From DAOUKH01 sp965261455 (GTDB lineage Bacteria > Chloroflexota > Dehalococcoidia > SHYB01): a DNA stretch of 64,000 nucleotides. Each line of letters starts with the position of its first letter. Positions within the stretch are counted from its first letter, which is position 1. Below, in pieces: positions 8,247 through 16,023 of this stretch. The stretch lies in assembly GCA_965261455.1 (NCBI GenBank), contig OZ253453.1, positions 310,001 through 374,000 on the forward strand, read 5' to 3'. Made by a program: the position numbers and the translations under genes. Below the pieces are notes generated by a model, which was given only the letters and a program-made list of their open reading frames with translations, was not told the origin of the DNA and ran no database searches.

Positions 8247-8706
8247 GCGCGGCGTGGGACGGAGGCAGAGCTGGGCGGGCGCGGCGGTCGGCGCCGTGGC
8301 TCTCGTGCTGGTGCTTGTCCTGATCCTGTTTGGGCGGGACTCGGGCGGCGGGCAGGGCCAGGACTGCGGGCGCCCGCTCCCGCTGCTCGTCGAGGTCGAG
8401 CTCGACGCGGCTGGGTTCGCGAACGCCGCGAGCTCTCTTGCGCGGGTGGTGGAGGCCGCCGAGGCCGGCGACCTGCGCGCCGCGGACGAGGCGTTCTTCG
8501 GCGGCGGCGTCCACGCCTTCACGCACACCGTCGACGCCACGCTGCGCGGTGAGGCGCCGGAGCTCGCCAGGCCGCTGTGCGAGGCGGTGCTGGACATCGA
8601 GGACGCGTTCATCGACGAGGACGCGGACGAGACGGCCCGCCAGGCGCGGCGCATCGACGCGGCGCTGCGGGCGGCGGCGCCGTCGTTCGGGGTCTCTGTG
8701 CCCTGA
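8239..8706 (+). CDS. Membrane-anchored helical protein of the copper cluster
   Basis: The 155-residue product starts at ATG 8239, overlapping the end of the CopC-CopD-cytochrome c gene by 8 bases, so translation is probably coupled. After a basic N-terminus there is one membrane helix (VGAVALVLVLVLILFG), then a soluble all-helical domain with two Cys (QDCGRP and RPLCEAV) and His in GGGVHAFTHTVDA. Its pattern of short helices with scattered His resembles the middle of the lipoprotein at 4751, although I cannot show homology by eye. No known family is recognised. The context suggests an accessory role in copper handling or cytochrome maturation. Confidence 0.65.
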   Translation: MAKRGVGRRQSWAGAAVGAVALVLVLVLILFGRDSGGGQGQDCGRPLPLLVEVELDAAGFANAASSLARVVEAAEAGDLRAADEAFFGGGVHAFTHTVDATLRGEAPELARPLCEAVLDIEDAFIDEDADETARQARRIDAALRAAAPSFGVSVP

Positions 8707-8735
8707 TTCCGGCGTGTGAGCGTTTCCCCGCCCCG

Positions 8736-8741
8736 TATAAT
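8736..8741 (+). promoter_or_regulatory. Candidate -10 box (TATAAT) for the hot-dog protein gene
   Basis: A perfect TATAAT lies 46 bases upstream of ATG 8788, just after the stop of the copper cluster. A matching -35 is not evident. Confidence 0.4.
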
Positions 8742-8787
8742 GCGCCGCGCGGCACGGGGTAACCGAAGCCGCGGCGGGAGGGTGTCG

Positions 8788-10035
8788 ATGGCCAACGATG
8801 GCGAGATGTCGGGGACGATCACCGAGGACGGCATCCAACGCTACCGCAACCGGATCGGTGTGTTGGCGCGCCGTGAGGCGCCGTACAACTACGAGGCGAC
8901 GGAAGACTCGATCCGCCAGTATGCGGTCTACGCCTGCGGCGATGACAACCCGTTGTTCACCGATCCGGCTTATGCCGCGGAGACGCGCTGGGGCGGGGTC
9001 ATCGCCCCGCCGGCCTACGTGCAGACGATGGGGGTCTTCCGCAGCGCGCCGATCCCGAAGGAGGTTCGCGACGCCGGACGCGGCGCGTTGTCCGGCGTCC
9101 CGAACTACAACGCGGGCAATCGCTGGGAGTTCTACGAGCCGGTGGTGCCCGGCGACCGCCTCGAACGCCGCTTCTACATCTCGAAAGTGGAGGAGAAGCG
9201 CAGCGACTTCGGGGGCGGGCGCTCCGTCTTCATCCATCACACCAACGAGTACATCAACCAGCACGGGCGTCTCGCCGCCAGCCTGGTCAACTACTTCTTT
9301 CATGTCGAGCGCCAGGCCTCGCAGAAGCGCGGCAAGAACCTCGAAACACCGCTCTTCGACTACGACGACGACTATCTCGCCCGTATCGACGAAGCGTACG
9401 AGCGCGAGAGTTCCCGGGGCACCGAGCCGCGCTACTGGGAGGACGTGACCGAGGGGGAAGACCTCGACCTCATTGTGCGGGGGCCGCTGACGACGACCGA
9501 CATCATCTGCTGGCACATGGGCCAGGGCATGGGGCAGTTCGACGTCAAGCCGCTGCGCCTGGGCTATCTGAACCGCCGCAAGACGCCGAACTTCTACACC
9601 AAGAACCCCTACGGCGTGTGGGACGCCGCCCAGCGGGTGCATTGGGAGAACGACCGCCCCAAGGCCGTGGGTATGGCGCGGGCCTACGACTACGGCCGCG
9701 TGCGCACCCAGTGGCTCTTGAACCTCATATCGAACTGGATCGGCGACGACGGTTGGATCTTCAAGAGCTACGACGAGACGCGCAAGTTCAACTACCACGG
9801 CGACACGTCGTGGGTGCAGGGTAAGGTGGTGGAGAAGTGGGCCGACGGCCCCGACCACTACGTGGAGATCGAGGCATGGATCGAGAACCAGCGGCGGGAG
9901 GTCACCACCACGGGGCGGGTCACCGCGCTGTTGCCCTCACGCGAGCATGGTCCGGTCCGGCTGCCGTCGGAGACGGGCCGTCACAACCCCGCGCCGATGA
10001 AGAACGAGTACTCGGTGGAGGTGGCGGAGGCGTAG
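8788..10035 (+). CDS. Double hot-dog (MaoC/FAS1-like) dehydratase-type protein
   Basis: The 415-residue protein has two hot-dog domains. The first, about residues 25-190, has the hydratase-2-like block YAVYACGDDNPLFTDPAYA followed by WGGVIAPPAY; where classical MaoC hydratases have Asp-His (NPxHxD), the His is Phe. The second, about 225-400, has the weaker block ITTxD-type strand LTTTDIICWHMG. FAS1-like dehydratase proteins show this two-domain layout and act on acyl-CoA substrates. ATG 8788 is supported by GGGAGG at 5 bases; an earlier in-frame start at 8716 would begin upstream of the TATAAT. It converges on the DUF35 and thiolase genes, which suggests a shared acyl-CoA pathway. Confidence 0.8.
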   Translation: MANDGEMSGTITEDGIQRYRNRIGVLARREAPYNYEATEDSIRQYAVYACGDDNPLFTDPAYAAETRWGGVIAPPAYVQTMGVFRSAPIPKEVRDAGRGALSGVPNYNAGNRWEFYEPVVPGDRLERRFYISKVEEKRSDFGGGRSVFIHHTNEYINQHGRLAASLVNYFFHVERQASQKRGKNLETPLFDYDDDYLARIDEAYERESSRGTEPRYWEDVTEGEDLDLIVRGPLTTTDIICWHMGQGMGQFDVKPLRLGYLNRRKTPNFYTKNPYGVWDAAQRVHWENDRPKAVGMARAYDYGRVRTQWLLNLISNWIGDDGWIFKSYDETRKFNYHGDTSWVQGKVVEKWADGPDHYVEIEAWIENQRREVTTTGRVTALLPSREHGPVRLPSETGRHNPAPMKNEYSVEVAEA

Positions 10036-10064
10036 GGCCGCCGCGCGCCTGACGGAGCGGGCCC

Positions 10065-10478
10065 TTAGGCGGGCTCGAACTTGGGCAGGGTGATCACGGG
10101 GGTCACGTCCTCGAAGCGGACTTTGACCGGCATCCCGATGCGCACCTCGGACGGGTCGACGTTGACGAGGTTGGACATGATCTGCACCCCGCCGGCGTCG
10201 TCGATCTCGATGACGGCGACGACGTAGGGGATCTCGTCGCGAAAGCCGGGGGAGACGCTCTGGCGGATCACCGAGAAGGTGTGCACCTTCCCCGCGCCGC
10301 TGGTGGCGCGCCAGTTCAGGCTTGTTCCGTGGCAGTGAGGGCAAATGGCCCTCGGGTAGAAGACGAACTTGCTGCAGTCGTCGCACTGCTGGATGTCGAG
10401 GCGATGCTCCTTGCACGCGGCCCAGAACGGCTCCGTCTCGACTTCGGGGACGGGGAGCGGCTTCAGGTAGTCGGCCAT
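10065..10478 (-). CDS. DUF35 OB-fold protein with zinc ribbon, thiolase partner
   Basis: The 137-residue protein starts at ATG 10478 with GGAGG 7 bases upstream. It has the layout of the DUF35 family: an N-terminal helix (PFWAACKEHRLDIQQC), a rubredoxin-like zinc ribbon with Cys pairs in CDDC and CPHC, and an OB-fold whose strands include GKVHTFSVIRQS and PYVVAVIEIDD. Such proteins pair with SCP2-type thiolases or Ltp2-like aldolases, probably presenting the acyl-CoA. It lies 26 bp after the thiolase gene on the same strand, which fits a heteromeric complex. Confidence 0.9.
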   Translation of the reverse strand: MADYLKPLPVPEVETEPFWAACKEHRLDIQQCDDCSKFVFYPRAICPHCHGTSLNWRATSGAGKVHTFSVIRQSVSPGFRDEIPYVVAVIEIDDAGGVQIMSNLVNVDPSEVRIGMPVKVRFEDVTPVITLPKFEPA

Positions 10479-10504
10479 GGTTGGTTCCTCCGAGGCGGGG
10501 GCGC

Positions 10505-11683
10505 TTACTCGGTGGTCAGGATGGTGGTGATGCCGCTGTGGCGCGTTCCCATGAAGCCGCCGATGCCGTGCACCATCGCGATCTTGGCGTCGGGGACCTG
10601 GCGCTCCGTTCCGGCGAAGTCTCCGCGCAGTTGGCGGGTGGCCTCGACGAGCAGGAACATGCCGCGCATTCCGGGGTGACAGGAGGAGAGCCCGCCGCCA
10701 TCGGGGTTGATAGGCAGCGCGCCGCCGAGCCCGATGCGCCCGTTCTCGACGAATGCGCCGCCTTCGCCCTTCTTGCAGAAGCCAGCGTCCTCCAGCGTCA
10801 GGATGACGTTGATACTGAAGGCGTCGTAGATCATACAGAAGTCGATCTCGTCGTGGGAGACGCCGGCCTGCTTGAAGGCCGCTGGGGCCGACCACGCCGC
10901 GGCGGAGACGGTGAAGTCGCGGTAGCCGCCGCTGGTGTTCTGCTGCGCCTCCGCGCCGCCCATGACGTAGACGGGCTTCGTCTTGCAGCGGGCGGCAACC
11001 TCGGGACTCGCTACGATGACGGCGCCGCCGCCGTCGCTGATGATGCAGCAGTCAAGCAGGTGCAGGGGGTCGCAGATGAGCCGCGAGCTGACCACATCCT
11101 CGACGGTGATGGGGTCGCGGTACTTGGCGTAGGGGTTGAGACCGGCGTGGCGGCGCATGGTCACACCGACCTCGGCGAGCTGCTCCGGCGTGGTGCCGTA
11201 GTCGTACATGTGGCGTTGGGCACTGAGGGCGTAGGTGCCGATGAGGGGGATGCCCCACGGCGTCTCGAAGCTGTCGGTGACGGCCTGCTCGCCGCCGCCG
11301 GAGGCCGCCGTCCGCGCGCCGATCTTGCGTCCCTCGGTGGTGGGGAGGCTGCCGTAGACGATGGCGACGCAGTTGGCGCGCCCCGCCGCGATGGCGTCGA
11401 GGGCGTGCAGCAGGTAGAGCACGAAGCTGGACCCGCCTACCGCGGTTGAGTCCATGAACGTGGGGCGCAGGCCCAGGTACTCGGCGAAAGCGATGGGCTG
11501 CATCCCCGGAATCCGCGTCGAGCAGAGGCCGTCGACGTCGGCGATGTTGAGGCCGGCATCTACCAGCGCGGCGAAGAGACACTCCGCCTGCACCTGGTTC
11601 GCCGTCTTGCCGGGAGCGCTCCGCAGGGGGTACTCGTAGGCCCCGACGATGGCGCCCTTCTTGTAGCTCGCGTACGGGCTCAT
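10505..11683 (-). CDS. SCP2/Ltp2-like thiolase superfamily protein lacking the nucleophilic Cys
   Basis: The 392-residue protein is of thiolase length and shows family blocks such as GLCSTRIPGMQPIAFAEYLG, GALPINPDGGGLSSCHPG and the C-terminal MVHGIGGFMGTRHSG. At the position of the acyl-accepting Cys (usually CASG-like) it reads TAVGGSSF, so it cannot carry out ordinary thiolysis. Such Cys-less members together with DUF35 include the retro-aldolase Ltp2 of steroid side-chain breakdown. ATG 11683 has AGGAGG at 7 bases. The gene sits between an acyl-CoA synthetase gene and the DUF35 gene on the same strand. A C-C bond cleaving or forming step on a CoA ester is inferred; the substrate is unknown. 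Confidence 0.85.
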   Translation of the reverse strand: MSPYASYKKGAIVGAYEYPLRSAPGKTANQVQAECLFAALVDAGLNIADVDGLCSTRIPGMQPIAFAEYLGLRPTFMDSTAVGGSSFVLYLLHALDAIAAGRANCVAIVYGSLPTTEGRKIGARTAASGGGEQAVTDSFETPWGIPLIGTYALSAQRHMYDYGTTPEQLAEVGVTMRRHAGLNPYAKYRDPITVEDVVSSRLICDPLHLLDCCIISDGGGAVIVASPEVAARCKTKPVYVMGGAEAQQNTSGGYRDFTVSAAAWSAPAAFKQAGVSHDEIDFCMIYDAFSINVILTLEDAGFCKKGEGGAFVENGRIGLGGALPINPDGGGLSSCHPGMRGMFLLVEATRQLRGDFAGTERQVPDAKIAMVHGIGGFMGTRHSGITTILTTE

Positions 11684-11752
11684 GCACGCCCTCCTGGCTT
11701 GGCGGGAGGAGTGAGTGTACCCGCCGACGGTGCGTCTGAATAGGCGGCGCGC

Positions 11753-13177
11753 CTAGCGCGCGGCGGCGATGGCGCGGCGGGCTTGGTGGTAGTCGACGGC
11801 GTTCCGGATTGCCTTGGCGGCTCGGTGGTAACTGGGGAAGCAGGGGATGCCGGCGTCGCGGAGGTCGCGCTCGGTCTCGCGCAGGACTTCGGCGTGCTCG
11901 TAGGGGAGGAGGGAGTAGGGGATGGCGACGGCGGGCTTGCGTCCGCGGGCGGCGGTGCGCTTGATGGAGCGGACGTGGGCGGCCCGCATCCCCTGGTGGC
12001 GTTCCTCGGTGGCGAGGATGCCGATCTGCATGCCGATGACGTCGATGGCGGGGTCGGCTTCGAGAATGTCGAGGGTGCGGTCGATGTCGGTCATGTTCAT
12101 GCCGAGGTCGATGGGGTTGGACGCACTGGCTCCCACGAGCTTGAAATAGGCGCCGAGCTCCGCCTTCGACGCGTCGGAGAGCGGCGGGACGCGGAGGCCG
12201 TGCTCGGCGAAGACATCGGCGATGGCGACGGACTGCCCGCCCTGTCCGCCGATGAGTCCGCAGCCCGCGCCGTGAAGCTCGGGGAGCTTCACGATCACCT
12301 GCAGGGTGTCGAGGGCCTCCTCAATCGAGGTGACGAGGACCGCGCCGGTCTGCTGCGCCGCGGCCCGCCACATGGCCATCGATTCGGCGAGCGCGGCGGT
12401 GTGGGAGGCGGCGGCGCGGCGTCCGTCCTCGGTCCGGCCCCCCTTCCAGATGATGACTGGCTTGCGGGCGGCCACCTCCCGAAGTACGTCGAGGAAGCGG
12501 CGGCCGTCCTTGACGCTTTCGACGTAGAGGACGATGGCGCGGGTCTGGGGGTCTTGCCCGAAGTATTCGAGGTAGTCGGTACTTTCCAGCACGACGCCGT
12601 TGCCGAAGCTGATCATCTTGCTGAGGGGGAGGCCGTTGTAGGGGGCGGCGAGCGAGAAGAAGTTGCCGTGGGAGCCGCTCTGGCTGGCGAAACCGACGTA
12701 GCCGCTGTCGTAGAGCGGTTGGAAGGGGAGGTATCGGACGCCGCGCGAGGGGTTGTGGAGCCCCATGCAGTTGGGACCGAGCATGACCAAGGACGCCTCG
12801 CGGGCGATGCGCTCGATCTCGGCCTGGGCCTCGGCCCCGTCCGGCTCGCCGGTCTCGGCGTAGCCCGCGGTGTACATGCACACCCCGCCCACACCGGCCC
12901 GCGCGCACTCGCGCAGCCCGTCGGCGGCGTACTTGCGCGACAGCGCGACGATGACGTAGTCGACGGGCTCACCGATGGCGTCGAGGGTGGGGACGCACTC
13001 GAAGCCCATCTCCGTGATGCGCCGGGCTTCTTCGGGGTCGGGCTGGACGGCGTAGAGCGCGCCCTTGAGGCGGCGGAGCGCGGGGAGGAACATGTGGGCG
13101 CGGGAGGTGCGCTCGCCGAGCACAGCTACGGTCTTGGGGTTGAGCGCCCGGTCCATGGCGGCGAAGTCGATGGACAT
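11753..13177 (-). CDS. NDP-forming acyl-CoA synthetase, alpha-type subunit
   Basis: The 474-residue protein has an N-terminal CoA-binding Rossmann domain (PKTVAVLGERTSRAHMF), followed by two succinyl-CoA-ligase-like flavodoxin domains. SLVMLGPNCMGLHNPSRG and FASQSGSHGNFF are typical. The segment GGRTEDGRRAAASHTAALA contains the His expected to be phosphorylated in this family. No ATP-grasp beta domain follows, so it needs a separate partner or has another role. ATG 13177 is annotated; TTG 13183, two codons earlier, has a better distance (8 bases) to GGAGG at 13192-13196. It follows the signal peptidase gene by about 30 bp and precedes the thiolase. Confidence 0.85.
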   Translation of the reverse strand: MSIDFAAMDRALNPKTVAVLGERTSRAHMFLPALRRLKGALYAVQPDPEEARRITEMGFECVPTLDAIGEPVDYVIVALSRKYAADGLRECARAGVGGVCMYTAGYAETGEPDGAEAQAEIERIAREASLVMLGPNCMGLHNPSRGVRYLPFQPLYDSGYVGFASQSGSHGNFFSLAAPYNGLPLSKMISFGNGVVLESTDYLEYFGQDPQTRAIVLYVESVKDGRRFLDVLREVAARKPVIIWKGGRTEDGRRAAASHTAALAESMAMWRAAAQQTGAVLVTSIEEALDTLQVIVKLPELHGAGCGLIGGQGGQSVAIADVFAEHGLRVPPLSDASKAELGAYFKLVGASASNPIDLGMNMTDIDRTLDILEADPAIDVIGMQIGILATEERHQGMRAAHVRSIKRTAARGRKPAVAIPYSLLPYEHAEVLRETERDLRDAGIPCFPSYHRAAKAIRNAVDYHQARRAIAAAR

Positions 13178-13211
13178 GGACAAGGCGGGAACCTCCGGGC
13201 GGTCGCGCGGG

Positions 13212-13931
13212 CTAGGGTATGGGGTCGTGGGACGTGACGATGCCCGCCGCGCCGAACGGATAGTAGGAGAACCAGGCCTTGCCGATGATGTTGCCGCGGG
13301 GGAGCATGCCCCAAGCACGGGAGTCGAAGCTCTTCACCCGCTCGTCGCCGAAGACGTAGTAGTTGCCGGGTGGGATGTCGGTGGACTGCACGCCACGGTT
13401 GCCCAGCCTCGGCAGATAGTCTTCGTCGAGCCGCACGCCGTCGACGAAGACGGCGCCGACCTGGGTGTCCTTGCAGAGGTCGCTCGTCCCGTTGCCCTGG
13501 CCGCAGACCTCGATGGTCTCGCCTGGTAGGCCGATTACGCGCTTGATGAGGTTGGCGTCACCGCGTTTGAACACGATGACCTCGCCGCGTTGCGGCTCGC
13601 CGAAGGGCTCGACGTAGCCGTCTTTGTCGCGGTCGAGGAAGAACAGCCAATCGGAGATGGGTTTGAAGTTGAATCTGCGGTAGGCGGCCTTGTTGACGAT
13701 GATGAACTGGCCGTCCTCTACGTTGGGGGTCATGCTCGTCCCTTCCACCTGATAGTTCTGGAAGGACGTGTAGATGAGGGCGAAAACGATGGCCGCGAGA
13801 ATGAGCGTGAGGACGAGGCTCTGCACAGCCCGGCTTTTTTCTAGAGAACCCGTTCCGGAGCCGTCCGCGGCCCTTTGGGCCTCCCGTGGGGCCTCCGGCG
13901 GCGTTTCCTGTTCGTTGGAAGGCTCGTCCAT
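13212..13931 (-). CDS. lepB: Signal peptidase I
   Basis: The 239-residue protein has an N-terminal cytoplasmic acidic stretch, one membrane helix (LVLTLILAAIVFALIYTSF), then the catalytic Ser motif VEGTSMTPNVEDGQ and the catalytic Lys motif KRVIGLPGE. The C-terminal box GNYYVFGDERVKSFDSRAWG matches the family. It cleaves signal peptides of exported proteins on the outer face of the membrane. The Cys pair in CGQGNGTSDLC is present in an insertion. ATG 13931 is preferred: the TATAAT at 13939-13944 places transcription start at or next to it, implying a leaderless message; ATG 13940 would lie partly within the promoter box. Confidence 0.95.
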   Translation of the reverse strand: MDEPSNEQETPPEAPREAQRAADGSGTGSLEKSRAVQSLVLTLILAAIVFALIYTSFQNYQVEGTSMTPNVEDGQFIIVNKAAYRRFNFKPISDWLFFLDRDKDGYVEPFGEPQRGEVIVFKRGDANLIKRVIGLPGETIEVCGQGNGTSDLCKDTQVGAVFVDGVRLDEDYLPRLGNRGVQSTDIPPGNYYVFGDERVKSFDSRAWGMLPRGNIIGKAWFSYYPFGAAGIVTSHDPIP

Positions 13932-13938
13932 GACGTAC

Positions 13939-13944
13939 ATTATA
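13939..13944 (-). promoter_or_regulatory. -10 box (TATAAT) of lepB, probable leaderless start
   Basis: The minus strand reads TATAAT with its last base at 13939. Seven bases separate it from ATG 13931, so the expected transcription start coincides with the start codon. A weak -35 (TCGAGA, 19-base spacer) precedes it. Confidence 0.5.
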
Positions 13945-14032
13945 GGGTAAGCCTGAGCCGTGGTCTCGACACTCCCGACCGCCGCGCCAGCCTCAACACG
14001 GCCTCCTCCTCGACCTACCCAACCGGTTGCCG

Positions 14033-14611
14033 ATGGACGACGAAAAACTGATCGCGCTGAGCCGGGAGGGCGACCTCGACGCCTTCAACCGGCTCGTCGA
14101 GCGTTACCAGAGCCGGGTCTATCGCCTCGCCTACCGGATGGTGGGCCCCGCTTCAGCGGACGATGCCGCCCAGGACGCTTTCATCAGCGCGTTCAAGAGC
14201 CTGCAGTCGTTCCGCGGAGGCAACTTCCGCTCCTGGCTGTTGCGGATCACCGCGAACGTCTGCCGCGACCAGCTTCGCGCGTCGAAACGGAAGGGCGGCG
14301 CCTCGCTCGACGAGATGCTCGAAGCCGGTGCTTGGGCGCCGCCAAGTACTGGGCGGTCCCCGGAAGAGGCCGCAACCGACGCGGAGCTCAACGCCGCGAT
14401 CATGGCCGCGGTGGCGGCCCTGCCGCCCGATCAACGGGCGGTGCTAGTGCTGATCGATATCGAGGGCTATTCCTACGAGGAGACAGGGGAGGCGGTCGCG
14501 GCGTCACTGGGGACGGTGAAGTCGCGGCTCAGCCGGGCGCGGGAGAAGGTCCGCGACGCGTTTCGGGCCAGTGCGGAACTCCTGCCCGCCCAATATCGTC
14601 TGAAAGAGTGA
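14033..14611 (+). CDS. ECF-type RNA polymerase sigma factor
   Basis: The 192-residue protein has a sigma-2 region (FNRLVERYQSRVYRLAYRMV, then ADDAAQDAFISAFKSL and SFRSWLLRI-like sequence) and a sigma-4 region (LPPDQRAVLVLIDIEGYSY and TGEAVAASLGTVKSRLSRA). This is the two-domain layout of extracytoplasmic-function sigma factors, close to the SigE/RpoE group. ATG 14033 is used; no strong ribosome site is visible. The next gene, 13 bp downstream, encodes a membrane protein with an anti-sigma-like N-terminus, so the pair probably senses an envelope signal. Confidence 0.92.
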   Translation: MDDEKLIALSREGDLDAFNRLVERYQSRVYRLAYRMVGPASADDAAQDAFISAFKSLQSFRGGNFRSWLLRITANVCRDQLRASKRKGGASLDEMLEAGAWAPPSTGRSPEEAATDAELNAAIMAAVAALPPDQRAVLVLIDIEGYSYEETGEAVAASLGTVKSRLSRAREKVRDAFRASAELLPAQYRLKE

Positions 14612-14624
14612 GGATGGAAGCGTG

Positions 14625-15956
14625 ATGAGAGCCATGCTTCGACTGTTCACATCGCGGCGTCGCCGCCGGCGGGAGTTGTTCTCGCTGGCCATTGACGAGC
14701 GGCTGTCCGACGCGGAGGCGGCGGAGCTTGAACGCATCCTCGACCGCTCGCAGGAGGCGCGGAAAGAATTCGAGGAGATGAAGGCGTCTGTGACGGCCCT
14801 GCGGGCCGCGCCTCAAGTCGAGCCGACACGGAGCTTCCGGCTCACGCCGGAAATGGTCGAGGCCCCCGCACCCGAGCCGGTCCGGCACCTCCCCGCGTTC
14901 GTGCCGGCTGCGGCGGGTGCGGCGGCGCTGCTCGTCTTCGCCATCATCGGCGGGACGTTGGGCCTGTTCGGCGGCGGGCCGTCCGGCCAGGAGTCCCTGC
15001 CGCTCGCCGCAGCCCCGCCGGACGTGACCGCCGCGCCAGCGCCGACCGCCGAATCGCTTGGCGTTACGGCGATGGCACCAACGGCGGCGCCTGCGTCGAC
15101 ACCTGCGCCGGAGGCCACGCCGCCTCGCGTAACCGCCATGGCGGCAGCGACATCGGCGCCTACGCCGGCACCTACGATGATGGTCGCTACTGCCATGCCG
15201 GCTCCGGCTGCCACTAGCGCGCCGACGCCGGCCACCGCGTTGCGTGTGACCGCCATGCCGGCTCCGACCGCTACGAGTGCGCCGCTTGCCACGTCGACGC
15301 CGGTGGCGATACGCGCCGTTGACACACCGAGCCCTGAGGCCATGTCGGCTCCAAAAGACGAGCCGACCGCAGCTCCAATGATGGTCGCTGCTACGTCGGC
15401 TGAGACTCCATCACCGGCTGCCCATCCCGTGCCAACCGGCGTCCCGCCGACTGGCACCGCTACGCCCACCGCGGCTGTAGTGGTCGCCGTTACGCCAACG
15501 ATGCAGAACATCGAGACAGACATGACGTCGCCGGATCCCGACCTCAGTGGGGTGTCCCAAGAGGCGATCGAGGCGATTGTCAAGGAATACGTCGATGCGA
15601 ACCGGGAAAGCTTGCGGGGGCCGCCGGGCCGGAGCGGGACGGACGGCGAGGACGGCGAGGACGACGAACCGGGTCCGCCGGGTCCGCGCGGGGCGACCGG
15701 CGGTGAGGGTTCGCAAGGTCCGCAGGGCGAGCAAGATCCTCTGGGCGCTGACGGCGCCGATGGCGTCGCCGGACCGCGAGGCGCGACGGGCGAGCAAGGC
15801 CCTCATGGCCTGGATGGCGCGCAAGGCCCGCCCGACGACACGGCCCCGCCGGAACCGGGCGGTGGCTTCCCCTGGCTGCCGCTGCAAATCGCGGCGGCCG
15901 TGCTCCTTGTCCTGAGCTTCGCGTTTGGCGCGTGGTCGTACCTGCGGCGGCGATGA
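14625..15956 (+). CDS. Putative membrane anti-sigma factor with collagen-like segment
   Basis: The 443-residue protein begins with a short cytoplasmic helical region (LFSLAIDERLSDAEAAELER through EEMKASVTAL) of the kind seen in anti-sigma factors, although no HxxxCxxC zinc motif is present. A membrane helix follows at about 96-120 (VPAAAGAAALLVFAIIGGT). Residues 130-300 are rich in Ala, Thr and Pro. Residues 332-403 form 24 Gly-X-Y triplets typical of collagen (GPPGRSGTDGED and onwards), with two Gly-to-Asp interruptions. A second membrane helix and LRRR end the protein. The gene follows the sigma factor by 13 bp. A surface-exposed sensory stalk bound at both ends is inferred. Confidence 0.7.
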   Translation: MRAMLRLFTSRRRRRRELFSLAIDERLSDAEAAELERILDRSQEARKEFEEMKASVTALRAAPQVEPTRSFRLTPEMVEAPAPEPVRHLPAFVPAAAGAAALLVFAIIGGTLGLFGGGPSGQESLPLAAAPPDVTAAPAPTAESLGVTAMAPTAAPASTPAPEATPPRVTAMAAATSAPTPAPTMMVATAMPAPAATSAPTPATALRVTAMPAPTATSAPLATSTPVAIRAVDTPSPEAMSAPKDEPTAAPMMVAATSAETPSPAAHPVPTGVPPTGTATPTAAVVVAVTPTMQNIETDMTSPDPDLSGVSQEAIEAIVKEYVDANRESLRGPPGRSGTDGEDGEDDEPGPPGPRGATGGEGSQGPQGEQDPLGADGADGVAGPRGATGEQGPHGLDGAQGPPDDTAPPEPGGGFPWLPLQIAAAVLLVLSFAFGAWSYLRRR

Positions 15957-16023
15957 GCAGACGGCGATGAACTGAAAAAGAGAGAAAGGCTCGCGAAAGC
16001 GACACACATAGAGGAGGATAGGG

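Noticed and set aside
8161..9858. 565-residue open frame on the minus strand
   Set aside because: It lies opposite the hot-dog gene and copper gene; composition is Arg/Val/His-rich as expected from high-GC antisense.
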